Assembly (NCBI RefSeq): GCF_003003355.1
Contig: NZ_PVTQ01000003.1
Coordinates: 1 to 64,000, forward strand
Reading direction: 5' to 3'
Length of the DNA stretch: 64,000 nt
Source: Donghicola tyrosinivorans
Lineage (GTDB): Bacteria; Pseudomonadota; Alphaproteobacteria; Rhodobacterales; Rhodobacteraceae
Part shown: positions 25,005-33,157 of the stretch, piece after piece
Position numbering within the stretch: position 1 is the stretch's first letter
Layout of the letters: every line of letters starts with the position of its first letter
Position numbers and translations under genes: made by a program
Notes under the pieces: generated by a model
What the model was told of the DNA's origin: nothing
What the model saw: the letters and a program-made list of their open reading frames with translations, nothing else
Database searches by the model: none

Positions 25005-26600
25005 ATGGCTCCCAAAGTTCTCGTATCCGATAGCCTGTCCGAAACCGCAGTTCAGATCTTCCGTGATCGCGGCATCGACGTGGATTTCATGCCCAAGCTG
25101 GGTAAAGACAAAGACGCGCTGGCCGAAATCATCGGCAACTACGATGGTCTGGCCATCCGTTCGGCCACCAAAGTGACCGCAGCCCTGCTGGAAAAAGCCA
25201 CCAACCTGAAGGTCGTCGGCCGCGCTGGTATCGGCACCGACAACGTGGACAAAGAAGCTGCCTCGAAGCACGGCGTGATCGTCATGAACACCCCCTTCGG
25301 CAACATGATCACCACCGCCGAGCATGCCATCGCCATGATGTTCGCCGTCGCTCGTCAGATCCCCGAGGCGTCGGAATCGACCCACGCGGGCAAGTGGGAA
25401 AAGTCCAAGTTCATGGGCGTCGAGCTGACCGGCAAGACCCTTGGCGTCATCGGCGCTGGCAACATCGGTGGCATCGTGTGCGACCGTGCCCGCGGCCTGA
25501 AAATGAAGGTCATAGCGTTCGACCCCTTCCTGTCGGAAGAAAAAGCCGAGAAGATGCAGGTCGAGAAAGTCGAGCTGGAAGAGCTGCTGAAGCGTTCGGA
25601 CTTCATCACGCTGCACGTTCCGCTGACCGACGGCACCCGCAACATCCTGTCGAAAGAGAACCTGGCAAAAACCAAGCCCGGCGTGCGCATCATCAACTGT
25701 GCCCGCGGCGGTCTGGTGGACGAAGAAGCTCTGGCAGAGATGCTGAAGTCGGGCCACGTTGCTGGCGCGGCCTTCGACGTGTTCGCGGTTGAGCCCGCAG
25801 TCGACAACGTTCTGTTCAACCTGCCCAACGTGGTCTGCACCCCTCACCTGGGCGCGTCGACCACCGAAGCACAGGAAAACGTGGCCCTGCAGGTCGCCGA
25901 GCAGATGTCGAACTACCTGCTGACCGGCGCTGTTGAGAACGCGCTGAACATGCCCTCGATCACCGCTGAAGAAGCCAAGGTCATGGGTCCGTGGATCGAA
26001 CTGGCAGGTCACGAAGGTGCCTTCATCGGCCAGATGACCGATGATCCGATCAAAGCGATCAACGTTCTGTATGATGGCGTTTCGGCCAGCATGAACACCG
26101 CCGCGCTGACCTCGGCTGTTGTGGCTGGCATCATGCAGGCGACCAACCCTGACGTGAACATGGTTTCGGCACCCGTCATCGCGAAAGAGCGTGGCGTGCA
26201 AATCTCGACCACCACTCAGGACAAGTCGGGCGCGTTTGAAGGCTACATCAAGGTGACCGTGGTTACCGAGAACTTCGAGCGTTCGATCGCTGGTACCGTC
26301 TTCAGCGACGGCAAGCCGCGCTTCATCCAGATCAAAGGCATCAACATCGACGCCGAGATCGGCGAGCACATGCTCTACACCACCAACGACGACGTACCGG
26401 GCATCATCGGCACCTTGGGTGGCGTTCTGGGCGACAACGGCGTGAACATCGCGAACTTTACTCTGGGCCGTAAAGCATCGGGCGCCGAGGCCATCGCGGT
26501 TCTTTACGTTGATGCTCCGATCGACGCGAACGTCGTTGCTGCACTGAAAGCAACCGGCAAGTTCAAGCAGGTCAAGCCGCTTCAATTCGACGTCAAGTAA
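25005..26600 (+). CDS. serA: D-3-phosphoglycerate dehydrogenase
   Basis: This 531-residue enzyme oxidises 3-phosphoglycerate with NAD, the first committed step of serine synthesis. The long form is visible. The catalytic and NAD-binding domains (to about 315) contain LGVIGAGNIGGIVCDRARGLKM, NCARGGLVDEEAL and the catalytic His in VVCTPHLGASTTEAQ. An ASB domain (about 320-450) and a C-terminal ACT domain (about 455-531, DDVPGIIGTLGGVLGDNGVNIANFTLGR) suggest regulation by serine. AAAGGA precedes the ATG at 25005. The minus strand has an open frame of 555 codons here, which is a shadow. Confidence 0.97.
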   Translation: MAPKVLVSDSLSETAVQIFRDRGIDVDFMPKLGKDKDALAEIIGNYDGLAIRSATKVTAALLEKATNLKVVGRAGIGTDNVDKEAASKHGVIVMNTPFGNMITTAEHAIAMMFAVARQIPEASESTHAGKWEKSKFMGVELTGKTLGVIGAGNIGGIVCDRARGLKMKVIAFDPFLSEEKAEKMQVEKVELEELLKRSDFITLHVPLTDGTRNILSKENLAKTKPGVRIINCARGGLVDEEALAEMLKSGHVAGAAFDVFAVEPAVDNVLFNLPNVVCTPHLGASTTEAQENVALQVAEQMSNYLLTGAVENALNMPSITAEEAKVMGPWIELAGHEGAFIGQMTDDPIKAINVLYDGVSASMNTAALTSAVVAGIMQATNPDVNMVSAPVIAKERGVQISTTTQDKSGAFEGYIKVTVVTENFERSIAGTVFSDGKPRFIQIKGINIDAEIGEHMLYTTNDDVPGIIGTLGGVLGDNGVNIANFTLGRKASGAEAIAVLYVDAPIDANVVAALKATGKFKQVKPLQFDVK

Positions 26601-26625
26601 TCGTCGAAAAAGCGTGTTAACACAG

Positions 26626-26657
26626 GCCTGTCGCAGCGATGCGGCAGGCATTTTTTG
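26626..26657 (+). terminator. Intrinsic terminator of serC-serA
   Basis: GCCTGTCGCA pairs with TGCGGCAGGC around GCGA (one G-U pair), then ATTTTTTG. It precedes the next gene's ribosome site. Confidence 0.9.
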
Positions 26658-26671
26658 TTCGGAGACTGTTT

Positions 26672-27412
26672 ATGCGTCATTACGCCATCGGGGATATTCA
26701 TGGGCATCTGGACAAGTTGCAGGGCGTCCATGCACTGATCGAGGCTGACCGCGCCGTGACCGGCGATCACGCTGCCCCCGTCGTGCATCTGGGCGATTTC
26801 GCGGATCGCGGCCCCGATGTGAACGGCGTGCTGGAATACATGATCGCAGGTCAAACCGAGGGCCGTCCGTGGATCAACATCCTTGGCAACCATGACCGGA
26901 TGATGTGGCACTTTCTGCAAGAGGAAGAGCAAAGCGATCCGTTGCGGGACGATCTGCACTGGCTGATGCTGAACATCAACATCGGCGGGCGGAAATCGCT
27001 GGCCTCTTACGGGGTGGATGTGTCGGACGACCGTCCCGTCGCCGAGATTCACGCCGAAGGCCGCGCCAAAGTTCCTGCCGCCCATCTGGATTTCATCACC
27101 AGCTTGAAAGAGTATCACTGGGCCGATGATCTTTACTTCTGCCACGCAGGCGTGCGCCCAAATGTGGCGCTGGATGCGCAGGTGCAGGATGATCTGGTCT
27201 GGATCCGGAAGGACTTTCACGACCACCACGACAGCTTTGGCCCGCTGATCATCCACGGGCACACCCATCTGGACGAAATCACCCACTACGGCAACCGCCT
27301 GAACATCGACACCGGTGCCGCCTATGGTGGGCCGATTTCTGTGGTAGTGATTGAAGGCCGCGATGTGTGGGAGTTGACCGAAAACGGTCGTCGGCCTGTG
27401 ACACCCGCCTGA
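26672..27412 (+). CDS. Metallophosphoesterase (PPP-type serine/threonine phosphatase-like)
   Basis: This 246-residue protein has the calcineurin-like metal motifs in order: GDIHGH (about 6-11), LGDFADRGPDV, LGNHDRMM, then later HAGVRPN and IHGHTHLDEI. It should hydrolyse phosphoesters with two metal ions in the cytoplasm. Relatives include bacterial PrpA/ApaH-like enzymes, and the physiological substrate cannot be stated. The ATG at 26672 has GGAGA upstream. It stands alone between two terminators. Confidence 0.88.
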   Translation: MRHYAIGDIHGHLDKLQGVHALIEADRAVTGDHAAPVVHLGDFADRGPDVNGVLEYMIAGQTEGRPWINILGNHDRMMWHFLQEEEQSDPLRDDLHWLMLNINIGGRKSLASYGVDVSDDRPVAEIHAEGRAKVPAAHLDFITSLKEYHWADDLYFCHAGVRPNVALDAQVQDDLVWIRKDFHDHHDSFGPLIIHGHTHLDEITHYGNRLNIDTGAAYGGPISVVVIEGRDVWELTENGRRPVTPA

Positions 27413-27420
27413 AGACATAG

Positions 27421-27453
27421 AAACGGGGTGCCCAACAGGACACCCCGTTTTTT
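27421..27453 (+). terminator. Intrinsic terminator of the metallophosphoesterase gene
   Basis: AAACGGGGTG pairs with CACCCCGTTT around a ten-base loop, followed by TTT. The stem is perfect. The next 160 bases to the tdh stop codon are AT-rich and hold nothing I can name. Confidence 0.92.
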
Positions 27454-27614
27454 AACGTGCCATTTACGGCTTACGACAGACCGTGTGGCCAAACCGATAC
27501 AACACTAGGTGGCGGCTTATAAATGTGAGACAAAAACTTACATTCAAACCCTGCCATATACCTCGTTAGGCGTACACCCTTTAGATAGAAATCGCGAAGT
27601 TGCAGTTTTGCTTG

Positions 27615-28658
27615 TTAAGTCCAATCCAGAACGATTTTGCCCGATTTGCCGCTGCGCATGATCTCGAACGCCTCGGCATAGTCGTCCTTACCAAAGCGGT
27701 GAGTGATCACGCGGCTTACGTCCAAACCGTTCTGAAGCATGGCGATCATCTTGTACCAGGTCTCAAAAATCTCGCGGCCGTAGACGCCTTTGATGGTGAT
27801 CGCTTTGAAGACGATGCGCGACCAGTCCACGGGGCTTTTGCCCGGCGGAATACCCAGCAGAGCAATTCGCCCGCCCATCACCAGCGCCTCGACCATCTGG
27901 TCCAGCGCCTGCTGGTTGCCGGACATCTCTAGGCCCACATCAAAGCCCTGCTTCATCTTGAGGCGGGCGATCACGTCTTTCAGATCTTCTTCGGCCACGT
28001 TAACGGGGGTGACATCAGCCACCTGCCCTGCCAGCGAAAGACGGTCCGCGTTCACGTCAGTGATCACCACATGACGTGCGCCTGCGTGACGGGCCACCGC
28101 GGCGGCCATGATCCCGATGGGACCGGCGCCGGTGATCAGCACGTCCTCGCCCAACAGATCAAAGCTTAGCGCGGTGTGGACAGCGTTCCCCAGCGGATCA
28201 AGGATCGCGCCGATGTCGTCGCTGATCTCATCAGGCAGGGGCACCACGTTAAAGGCGGGCAAGCGCAGGTATTCAGCAAAAGCGCCCTGTTCATTCACTC
28301 CGATGCCCCGCGTTTCGGGGTCCAGATGGAACCGTCCCGCACGGCTTTGACGGCTGGTCTTTCCGATCAGATGCCCTTCGCCGCTGCACCGCTGGCCGAT
28401 GGACAGCCCTTCCACGTTGCGGCCCATATCCACGATCTCACCTGCAAATTCGTGGCCAGTGACCAGCGGGACGGGAATGGTCTTTTGCGCCCATTCATCC
28501 CAGTTCCAAATGTGAATATCGGTGCCGCAAATGCCGGTCTTCTTGATACGGATCAGCACGTCATCGGGGCCAATTTCCGGCACAGGACGCTGTTCCTGCC
28601 ACAGGCCAACGGCGGGCTGCGCCTTAACCAAAGCGCTCATGGTGTTGGGACGGGTCAT
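27615..28658 (-). CDS. tdh: L-threonine 3-dehydrogenase
   Basis: This 347-residue zinc alcohol-dehydrogenase-type enzyme oxidises threonine to 2-amino-3-ketobutyrate with NAD. Catalytic zinc residues are visible at Cys44 ([15 protein letters not shown]) and His69-Glu70 (TGHEFAGE). The Rossmann motif is [17 protein letters not shown]. The four cysteines of the structural zinc lobe found in E. coli Tdh are absent. The matching stretch (about 97-118) reads [20 protein letters not shown]. The gene overlaps the kbl stop by four bases (ATGA), and its product passes straight to Kbl. Confidence 0.94.
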   Translation of the reverse strand: MTRPNTMSALVKAQPAVGLWQEQRPVPEIGPDDVLIRIKKTGICGTDIHIWNWDEWAQKTIPVPLVTGHEFAGEIVDMGRNVEGLSIGQRCSGEGHLIGKTSRQSRAGRFHLDPETRGIGVNEQGAFAEYLRLPAFNVVPLPDEISDDIGAILDPLGNAVHTALSFDLLGEDVLITGAGPIGIMAAAVARHAGARHVVITDVNADRLSLAGQVADVTPVNVAEEDLKDVIARLKMKQGFDVGLEMSGNQQALDQMVEALVMGGRIALLGIPPGKSPVDWSRIVFKAITIKGVYGREIFETWYKMIAMLQNGLDVSRVITHRFGKDDYAEAFEIMRSGKSGKIVLDWT

Positions 28659-29842
28659 GCGATCACTCCGATCTTGCGGCCAGCATTGGCAAAGGCGTTC
28701 AGGCCGAAATCCAGATCCTCGCGGGTCAGGGCGGCATTCATTTGGGTACGGATGCGGGCTTGGCCCTTGGGCACGACGGGGAAGAAAAAGCCCGAGACAT
28801 AGACGCCTTCTTCGAACAGAGCATTCGCCATATCCTGCGCCTTTTGCGCCTCACCCAGCATGACGGGGACGATGGGATGCTCACCGGGCAGCAGGTCAAA
28901 GCCCAGATCAGTCAGCCCCGCGCGCCAGTACTTTGCGTTCTCGAACAGTTGCGCACGCAGATCATCGCCCTGCTCGACCAACTCCAGTGCCTTGAGGCCC
29001 GCAGCCACCACCGACGGCGGCAGCGCGTTTGAGAACAGGTAAGGCCGTGCCCGCTGGCGCAGCAGATCAATCACCGGCTGCGGTCCCGCGATATACCCAC
29101 CCAATGCACCACCCAGAGCCTTGCCCAAAGTGCCGGTCAGGATATCCACGTCCACCTCTTGGTGCGCGGCAGTGCCTTCACCCTTCGGCCCCATAAAACC
29201 GGTCGAGTGGCAGTCATCTACCATGACAATCGCGCCGTATTGAGCCGCCAGATGGGTGATCCGCGGCAGATTGGCCAGATAACCGTCCATGCTGAAGACG
29301 CCATCGGTGGCGATCATGATGTGACGTGCGCCAGCCTCGCGGGCCTCGATCAGCTTGGCCTCAAGATCCGCCATGTCGGAATTAGCGTAACGGTAACGCT
29401 GCGCCTTACACAGGCGGATGCCGTCGATGATCGAAGCATGGTTCAGCGCATCGGAAATAATCGCGTCTTCCGGCCCCAGCAGCGGTTCAAATAGCGCGCC
29501 GTTCGCATCGAAACAGGCGGCAAAGAGGATCGCATCATCCTTGCCCAGAAACTCGGCCAGACGCTGTTCCAATTCGCGGTGCAGGTCCTGCGTGCCGCAG
29601 ATGAACCGGACCGAGGCCATTCCGTAGCCATGATCATCCATCGCGCCCTTGGCGGCCGCGATCAGGTCAGGGTGATCTGCCAGCCCAAGATAGTTATTCG
29701 CGCAAAGGTTCAGCACCTGACGTCCGCCCACCGTCACCCGACCCGCTTGGGGCGAGGTGATCAGCCGTTCGCGCTTCATCATCCCGTCCGCTTCGATCTG
29801 ATGAAGGGTTTCTGTGATCTGGTTCAAGAATGCGTTCGTCAT
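28655..29842 (-). CDS. kbl: Glycine C-acetyltransferase (2-amino-3-ketobutyrate CoA ligase)
   Basis: This 395-residue PLP enzyme of the alpha-oxoamine synthase family cleaves 2-amino-3-ketobutyrate with CoA to glycine and acetyl-CoA. The PLP lysine is Lys241 in [15 protein letters not shown]. Other family signatures are [32 protein letters not shown] and [14 protein letters not shown] very strong GGAGGTGATTC ribosome site lies before the ATG at 29840-29842. It forms a two-gene threonine degradation unit with tdh. Between its start and the upstream XRE regulator lie several ATCCG/CGGAT sites that look like operators. Confidence 0.96.
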   Translation of the reverse strand: MTNAFLNQITETLHQIEADGMMKRERLITSPQAGRVTVGGRQVLNLCANNYLGLADHPDLIAAAKGAMDDHGYGMASVRFICGTQDLHRELEQRLAEFLGKDDAILFAACFDANGALFEPLLGPEDAIISDALNHASIIDGIRLCKAQRYRYANSDMADLEAKLIEAREAGARHIMIATDGVFSMDGYLANLPRITHLAAQYGAIVMVDDCHSTGFMGPKGEGTAAHQEVDVDILTGTLGKALGGALGGYIAGPQPVIDLLRQRARPYLFSNALPPSVVAAGLKALELVEQGDDLRAQLFENAKYWRAGLTDLGFDLLPGEHPIVPVMLGEAQKAQDMANALFEEGVYVSGFFFPVVPKGQARIRTQMNAALTREDLDFGLNAFANAGRKIGVIA

Positions 29843-29867
29843 GAATCACCTCCGTGTTTCAACGAAG

Positions 29868-29939
29868 GTTATCATGGCGGATTAGATTCCGAAATACCGG
29901 AAATCCGTCTTAAGGGAAAATATCCGTGATCGCGGATTA
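29868..29939 (-). promoter_or_regulatory. Cluster of ATCCG/CGGAT sites before kbl-tdh
   Basis: Two inverted repeats, TTCCG-AAATAC-CGGAA (29887-29902) and ATCCG-TGATCG-CGGAT (29922-29937), plus single CGGAT and ATCCG words near 29878 and 29903, fill the space between the XRE regulator stop and kbl. They are likely binding sites for a dimeric regulator, most simply the neighbouring XRE-cupin protein. Confidence 0.5.
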
Positions 29940-30527
29940 ACCGTCCTGCACCACTAGAAAGACCTGCGCAGGGCCGGTCTCGGCGCTGATGGTGTGGGGC
30001 TGATCCACGGGATAACGGGCGGTGTCGCCTGCCTTCAGCAGTTCCACTTGCGTACCTGCCTTCAGGCGCACGATGCCACTGATGACCGTCAGATGCTCAC
30101 GCGAGCCGCGCTTGTGCGGGTCACTGTCCAGAATGCCCCCTTCGGCAAAACGGATATCGTAGACCTCATGGCGGCCCACCTCTTCTGGCGGCGACAGAAT
30201 ACGGATCGAGCAGCCCTGCCCTTTGTTGTTGATCGTCGGCACGCTGGCGTCGCGCAGCACTTCGATCCCCGGCGCATCGGTCGCGCCTTCCAGAAGGCCC
30301 GCGAAATCCACCTGCAAGGCACGGGTCAGGTTCCACAGGGTGGCGATGGTGGGGCTGGATTCACCACGCTCTATCTGGCTGACCATACTGCGGGACACCC
30401 CTGACAGCTTGGCCACCGCATCCAGCGACAAGCCCTGATCGCGCCGTGCGGCCCGCAGGCGAGCTGGCAGCAGCGAAAGGACTTCGGTTTCGGGGGGCGT
30501 GCTATTGTCCGTCATAGCGGAAGTCAT
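29937..30527 (-). CDS. XRE-family transcriptional regulator with C-terminal cupin
   Basis: This 196-residue regulator has an N-terminal helix-turn-helix (about 22-80: LRAARRDQGLSLDAVAKLSGVSRSMVSQIERGESSPT) and a C-terminal cupin (about 120-195: VYDIRFAEGGILDSDPHKRGSREHLTVISGIVRLKAG). In this family the cupin usually senses a small metabolite. It lies between urtE and kbl on the same strand, so it may control threonine degradation, urea uptake or both. GGGGGA supports the ATG at 30525-30527, and a second ATG lies four codons in. It starts only 24 bases after urtE, so it may be read from the urt transcript. Confidence 0.9.
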   Translation of the reverse strand: MTSAMTDNSTPPETEVLSLLPARLRAARRDQGLSLDAVAKLSGVSRSMVSQIERGESSPTIATLWNLTRALQVDFAGLLEGATDAPGIEVLRDASVPTINNKGQGCSIRILSPPEEVGRHEVYDIRFAEGGILDSDPHKRGSREHLTVISGIVRLKAGTQVELLKAGDTARYPVDQPHTISAETGPAQVFLVVQDG

Positions 30528-30551
30528 GCCACGTCCCCCGTTTGTGTCAAG

Positions 30552-31247
30552 TCAGACCGACACCGCTTGCATCACTTGGTCACGGCTGACCTCACCCTTC
30601 GGGCCGGACAGAGTGACCTGACCGCGACGCAGGGCGTAGAACTGGTCCGCAAGATCGAAGGCAAAGTCAAAGTACTGTTCCACCAGAACAATCGCCATAT
30701 CGCCCCGTTCCCGCAGGTGAGAGATCACGCGGCCAATCTGCTGGATGATGTTGGGCTGAATGCCCTCGGTCGGCTCATCCAGCAGCAAGAGTTTCGGCTT
30801 GGTGATCAGGGCGCGGCCGATGGCCAACTGCTGCTGCTGCCCGCCCGAGAGGTCACCGCCACGGCGATGGCGCATCTCTTTCAGCACGGGGAACAGCTCA
30901 TAAATCTCGTCAGGGACAAAGCGTTCGGACTTGGGCAAGCAGCCCATGCCGGTCTCTAGGTTCTCTTCCACAGTCAGCAGCGGGAAAATCTCGCGCCCTT
31001 GGGGAACATAGCCGACACCATTCTGCGCCCGCATGTGGGAACGCATTTTTGTCAAATCAACGCCATTTAGCGTAACTGCGCCACCCGATGGCAAATGCGT
31101 GCCTGCCAGCGCCTTCAAGAGGCTGGTTTTCCCAACCCCGTTGACGCCCATGATACAGGTGACTTTCCCTGTCTCAGCCTGCATCGAAATACCCGACAGG
31201 ATTTGCGAAGCGCCGTAGTGCAGGTCCAGATTATCTACTTTCAGCAT
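30552..31247 (-). CDS. urtE: Urea ABC transporter ATP-binding subunit UrtE
   Basis: This 231-residue ATPase has the Walker A motif GVNGVGKTSLLKAL, the signature LSGGQQQQLAIGRAL and the Walker B region LLLLDEPTEGIQPNIIQQIG. LDLHYGASQILSGIS at the start and the branched-chain-transporter-like sequence fit UrtE (LivF-like). With UrtD it powers urea import through UrtB/UrtC in the inner membrane. It begins three bases after urtD, in the fixed order urtA-B-C-D-E. Confidence 0.94.
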   Translation of the reverse strand: MLKVDNLDLHYGASQILSGISMQAETGKVTCIMGVNGVGKTSLLKALAGTHLPSGGAVTLNGVDLTKMRSHMRAQNGVGYVPQGREIFPLLTVEENLETGMGCLPKSERFVPDEIYELFPVLKEMRHRRGGDLSGGQQQQLAIGRALITKPKLLLLDEPTEGIQPNIIQQIGRVISHLRERGDMAIVLVEQYFDFAFDLADQFYALRRGQVTLSGPKGEVSRDQVMQAVSV

Positions 31248-31250
31248 AAC

Positions 31251-31991
31251 TCAGCGCCCCAGATAGACGTCAATCACGTCCTGATTGGAGGTCACGTGGT
31301 CAAGGCTACCCTCGGCCAGAACGGACCCTTCGTGCAGAACGGTGACTTTGCAGTTCAGACGGCGGACAAACTCCATATCGTGTTCAACCACCACAACAGC
31401 GCGGGTTTTCGCGGTGCGGACCAGCAGATCGGTGGTGTGCTCACGCTCGGGCGCAGTCATACCAGCGGCAGGTTCATCCACCAACAAAAGCTGCGGGTCT
31501 TGGGCCAGCAACATGCCGATCTCCAGCCACTGCTTTTGACCGTGGGACAGATAGCCCGACTGCTTTTCCAGATGATCCTTCAGGCCGATCTCTTCGGCCA
31601 ATGCCTCAATATCCGCTTTTTCCTGCGCGTCAGGACGGTGGCGCAGGACCGAGAACGGACTGCGCGGGCGCTTCAGCGCCATGCGCAGATTTTCCGTGAC
31701 AGTCTGCGCCTCAAACACGGTGGGGCGCTGGAATTTACGGCCCACACCGGCGTTCGCAATCTGCGCCTCGGTCATCTTCAGCAGGTTTTCGCTGCGGTCC
31801 CCCCACAGAATACGGCCCTCATCGGGTTTGGTCTTGCCGGTGATGATGTCCATGAAGGTCGTTTTGCCCGCCCCGTTGGGACCGATCACCGCCCGCATCT
31901 CGGCCTTACCGATCTGGAACGAGAGGTTGTTGATCGCGCGGAACCCGTCAAAGGTCACAGTGACGCCGGAGACTTCTAGCAAGGTACTCAT
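31251..31991 (-). CDS. urtD: Urea ABC transporter ATP-binding subunit UrtD
   Basis: This 246-residue ATPase (LivG-like) has Walker A GPNGAGKTTFMDIITGKTKPDEG, an ABC signature YLSHGQKQWLEIGMLLAQ and Walker B LLLVDEPAAGMTAPE. The signature reads LSHGQ where most ABC ATPases have LSGGQ. This variant occurs in LivG-like and UrtD-like proteins. Its ATG overlaps the urtC stop by four bases, so the two are coupled. Confidence 0.94.
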   Translation of the reverse strand: MSTLLEVSGVTVTFDGFRAINNLSFQIGKAEMRAVIGPNGAGKTTFMDIITGKTKPDEGRILWGDRSENLLKMTEAQIANAGVGRKFQRPTVFEAQTVTENLRMALKRPRSPFSVLRHRPDAQEKADIEALAEEIGLKDHLEKQSGYLSHGQKQWLEIGMLLAQDPQLLLVDEPAAGMTAPEREHTTDLLVRTAKTRAVVVVEHDMEFVRRLNCKVTVLHEGSVLAEGSLDHVTSNQDVIDVYLGR

Positions 31992-33154
31992 TTGCTGTCT
32001 CCTTTGCGGAAGATGCCGTCAACCAAGCCCGCAAGGCCCTGCGGCGCAAAGAGGGTGACAAGGACAAAGCCCAGACCCAGCAGCACCTGCCACCAATCCA
32101 CCCACTGGATGGTGTAGAAGCCCAAGGGCAGATCGGGGGCCTGACCGCCGGTGAACCATGTGGACGCCAGCGACACCGCAGCCGCGCCAATGACCGCGCC
32201 ATAAAGACGCCCGCGGCCACCAATCGCGACCCAGACCGCCAGATAGATGCTGGCGATGGGGGCCATCTCGGCGGGGTTCACGATGCCCGCTTGGGGGTAA
32301 TAGAGTGCACCGGCAATCGCCGCCATCACGGCAGTCAGGGTGAAAACCAGCAACTTGTAGTGTTCGACTTCATAACCAAGGAACCGCAGGCGGGCCTCAT
32401 CATCGCGGATACCGCGAATGACCGAGCCGAACTTCAGGTCCATGATCCGCGACGCCAGCAGATACCCCAGCCCCAGCGCCAAGGCCGACGCCCACAGGAA
32501 CCACAGGGACAGGATCGACTGGGGCACATGGCCCAGACCGGGGATGTTTTGCAGACCCGACAGGCCGTTATTGCCGCGCAAGCCGCTGTCGTTCTGGAAC
32601 AGGTACAGGGACAGCGCCAGCGTCATGGCTTGGGTCAGGATCGACAGGTAGACACCCGTCACACGGCTGCGGAAAGCCAGCCAGCCAAAGACCAGCGCCA
32701 AGAGGCCCGGCACCGCGACCACAAGGATCAACTGCACCACAAGGCTATCGGCAAAGAACCAGATCGCCGGAATGTCCGAGCCACCCACAACGCCAAAAAT
32801 CTGGTTGCCGATGGCATCGGACAACTCTTGCGGGGTCAGAGGCAGCGGTTGGCTGGTGGCGGCCTCCATGACGATGTTCTTGGTCCGCTCGAACATCAGC
32901 CACATGCCGATCAGGTAGCCGCCAAGGGCAAAGAACGCCATGTGGCCAAGGCTAAGGATGCCGCAGTAGCCCCACACCAGATCCAGCGCGATTGCTGCCA
33001 GACACAGGCACAGGGTCTTGCCCAAAGTCTTGACCATAGAGGTCGAGATCAGATCGCCGCCTCCGCCGGTGGAAAAGACCGACACGATCAGGGTGAACAG
33101 GAACAGCAGGAACAAAACAGCCGGCAGCGACGGGGTACGTTTGATGAAATCCAT
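31988..33154 (-). CDS. urtC: Urea ABC transporter permease UrtC
   Basis: This 388-residue inner-membrane permease of the LivM type has about ten hydrophobic segments. LDLVWGYCGILSLGHMAFFALGGYLIGMWLMF and the cytoplasmic EAA-like loop (SRIMDLKFGSVIRGIRDDEARLRFLGYEVEHYKL) are characteristic. It forms the channel with UrtB. It starts three bases after the urtB stop. The opposite strand has a 576-codon open frame here that is a composition shadow. Confidence 0.95.
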   Translation of the reverse strand: MDFIKRTPSLPAVLFLLFLFTLIVSVFSTGGGGDLISTSMVKTLGKTLCLCLAAIALDLVWGYCGILSLGHMAFFALGGYLIGMWLMFERTKNIVMEAATSQPLPLTPQELSDAIGNQIFGVVGGSDIPAIWFFADSLVVQLILVVAVPGLLALVFGWLAFRSRVTGVYLSILTQAMTLALSLYLFQNDSGLRGNNGLSGLQNIPGLGHVPQSILSLWFLWASALALGLGYLLASRIMDLKFGSVIRGIRDDEARLRFLGYEVEHYKLLVFTLTAVMAAIAGALYYPQAGIVNPAEMAPIASIYLAVWVAIGGRGRLYGAVIGAAAVSLASTWFTGGQAPDLPLGFYTIQWVDWWQVLLGLGFVLVTLFAPQGLAGLVDGIFRKGDSK

Positions 33155-33157
33155 AAC

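Noticed and set aside
24984-26651. 555-codon open frame on the minus strand opposite serA
   Set aside because: It mirrors serA and follows from its GC-rich codon pattern. It has no ribosome site and its His/Asp/Gly-rich translation resembles no protein. serA is certain from motifs.
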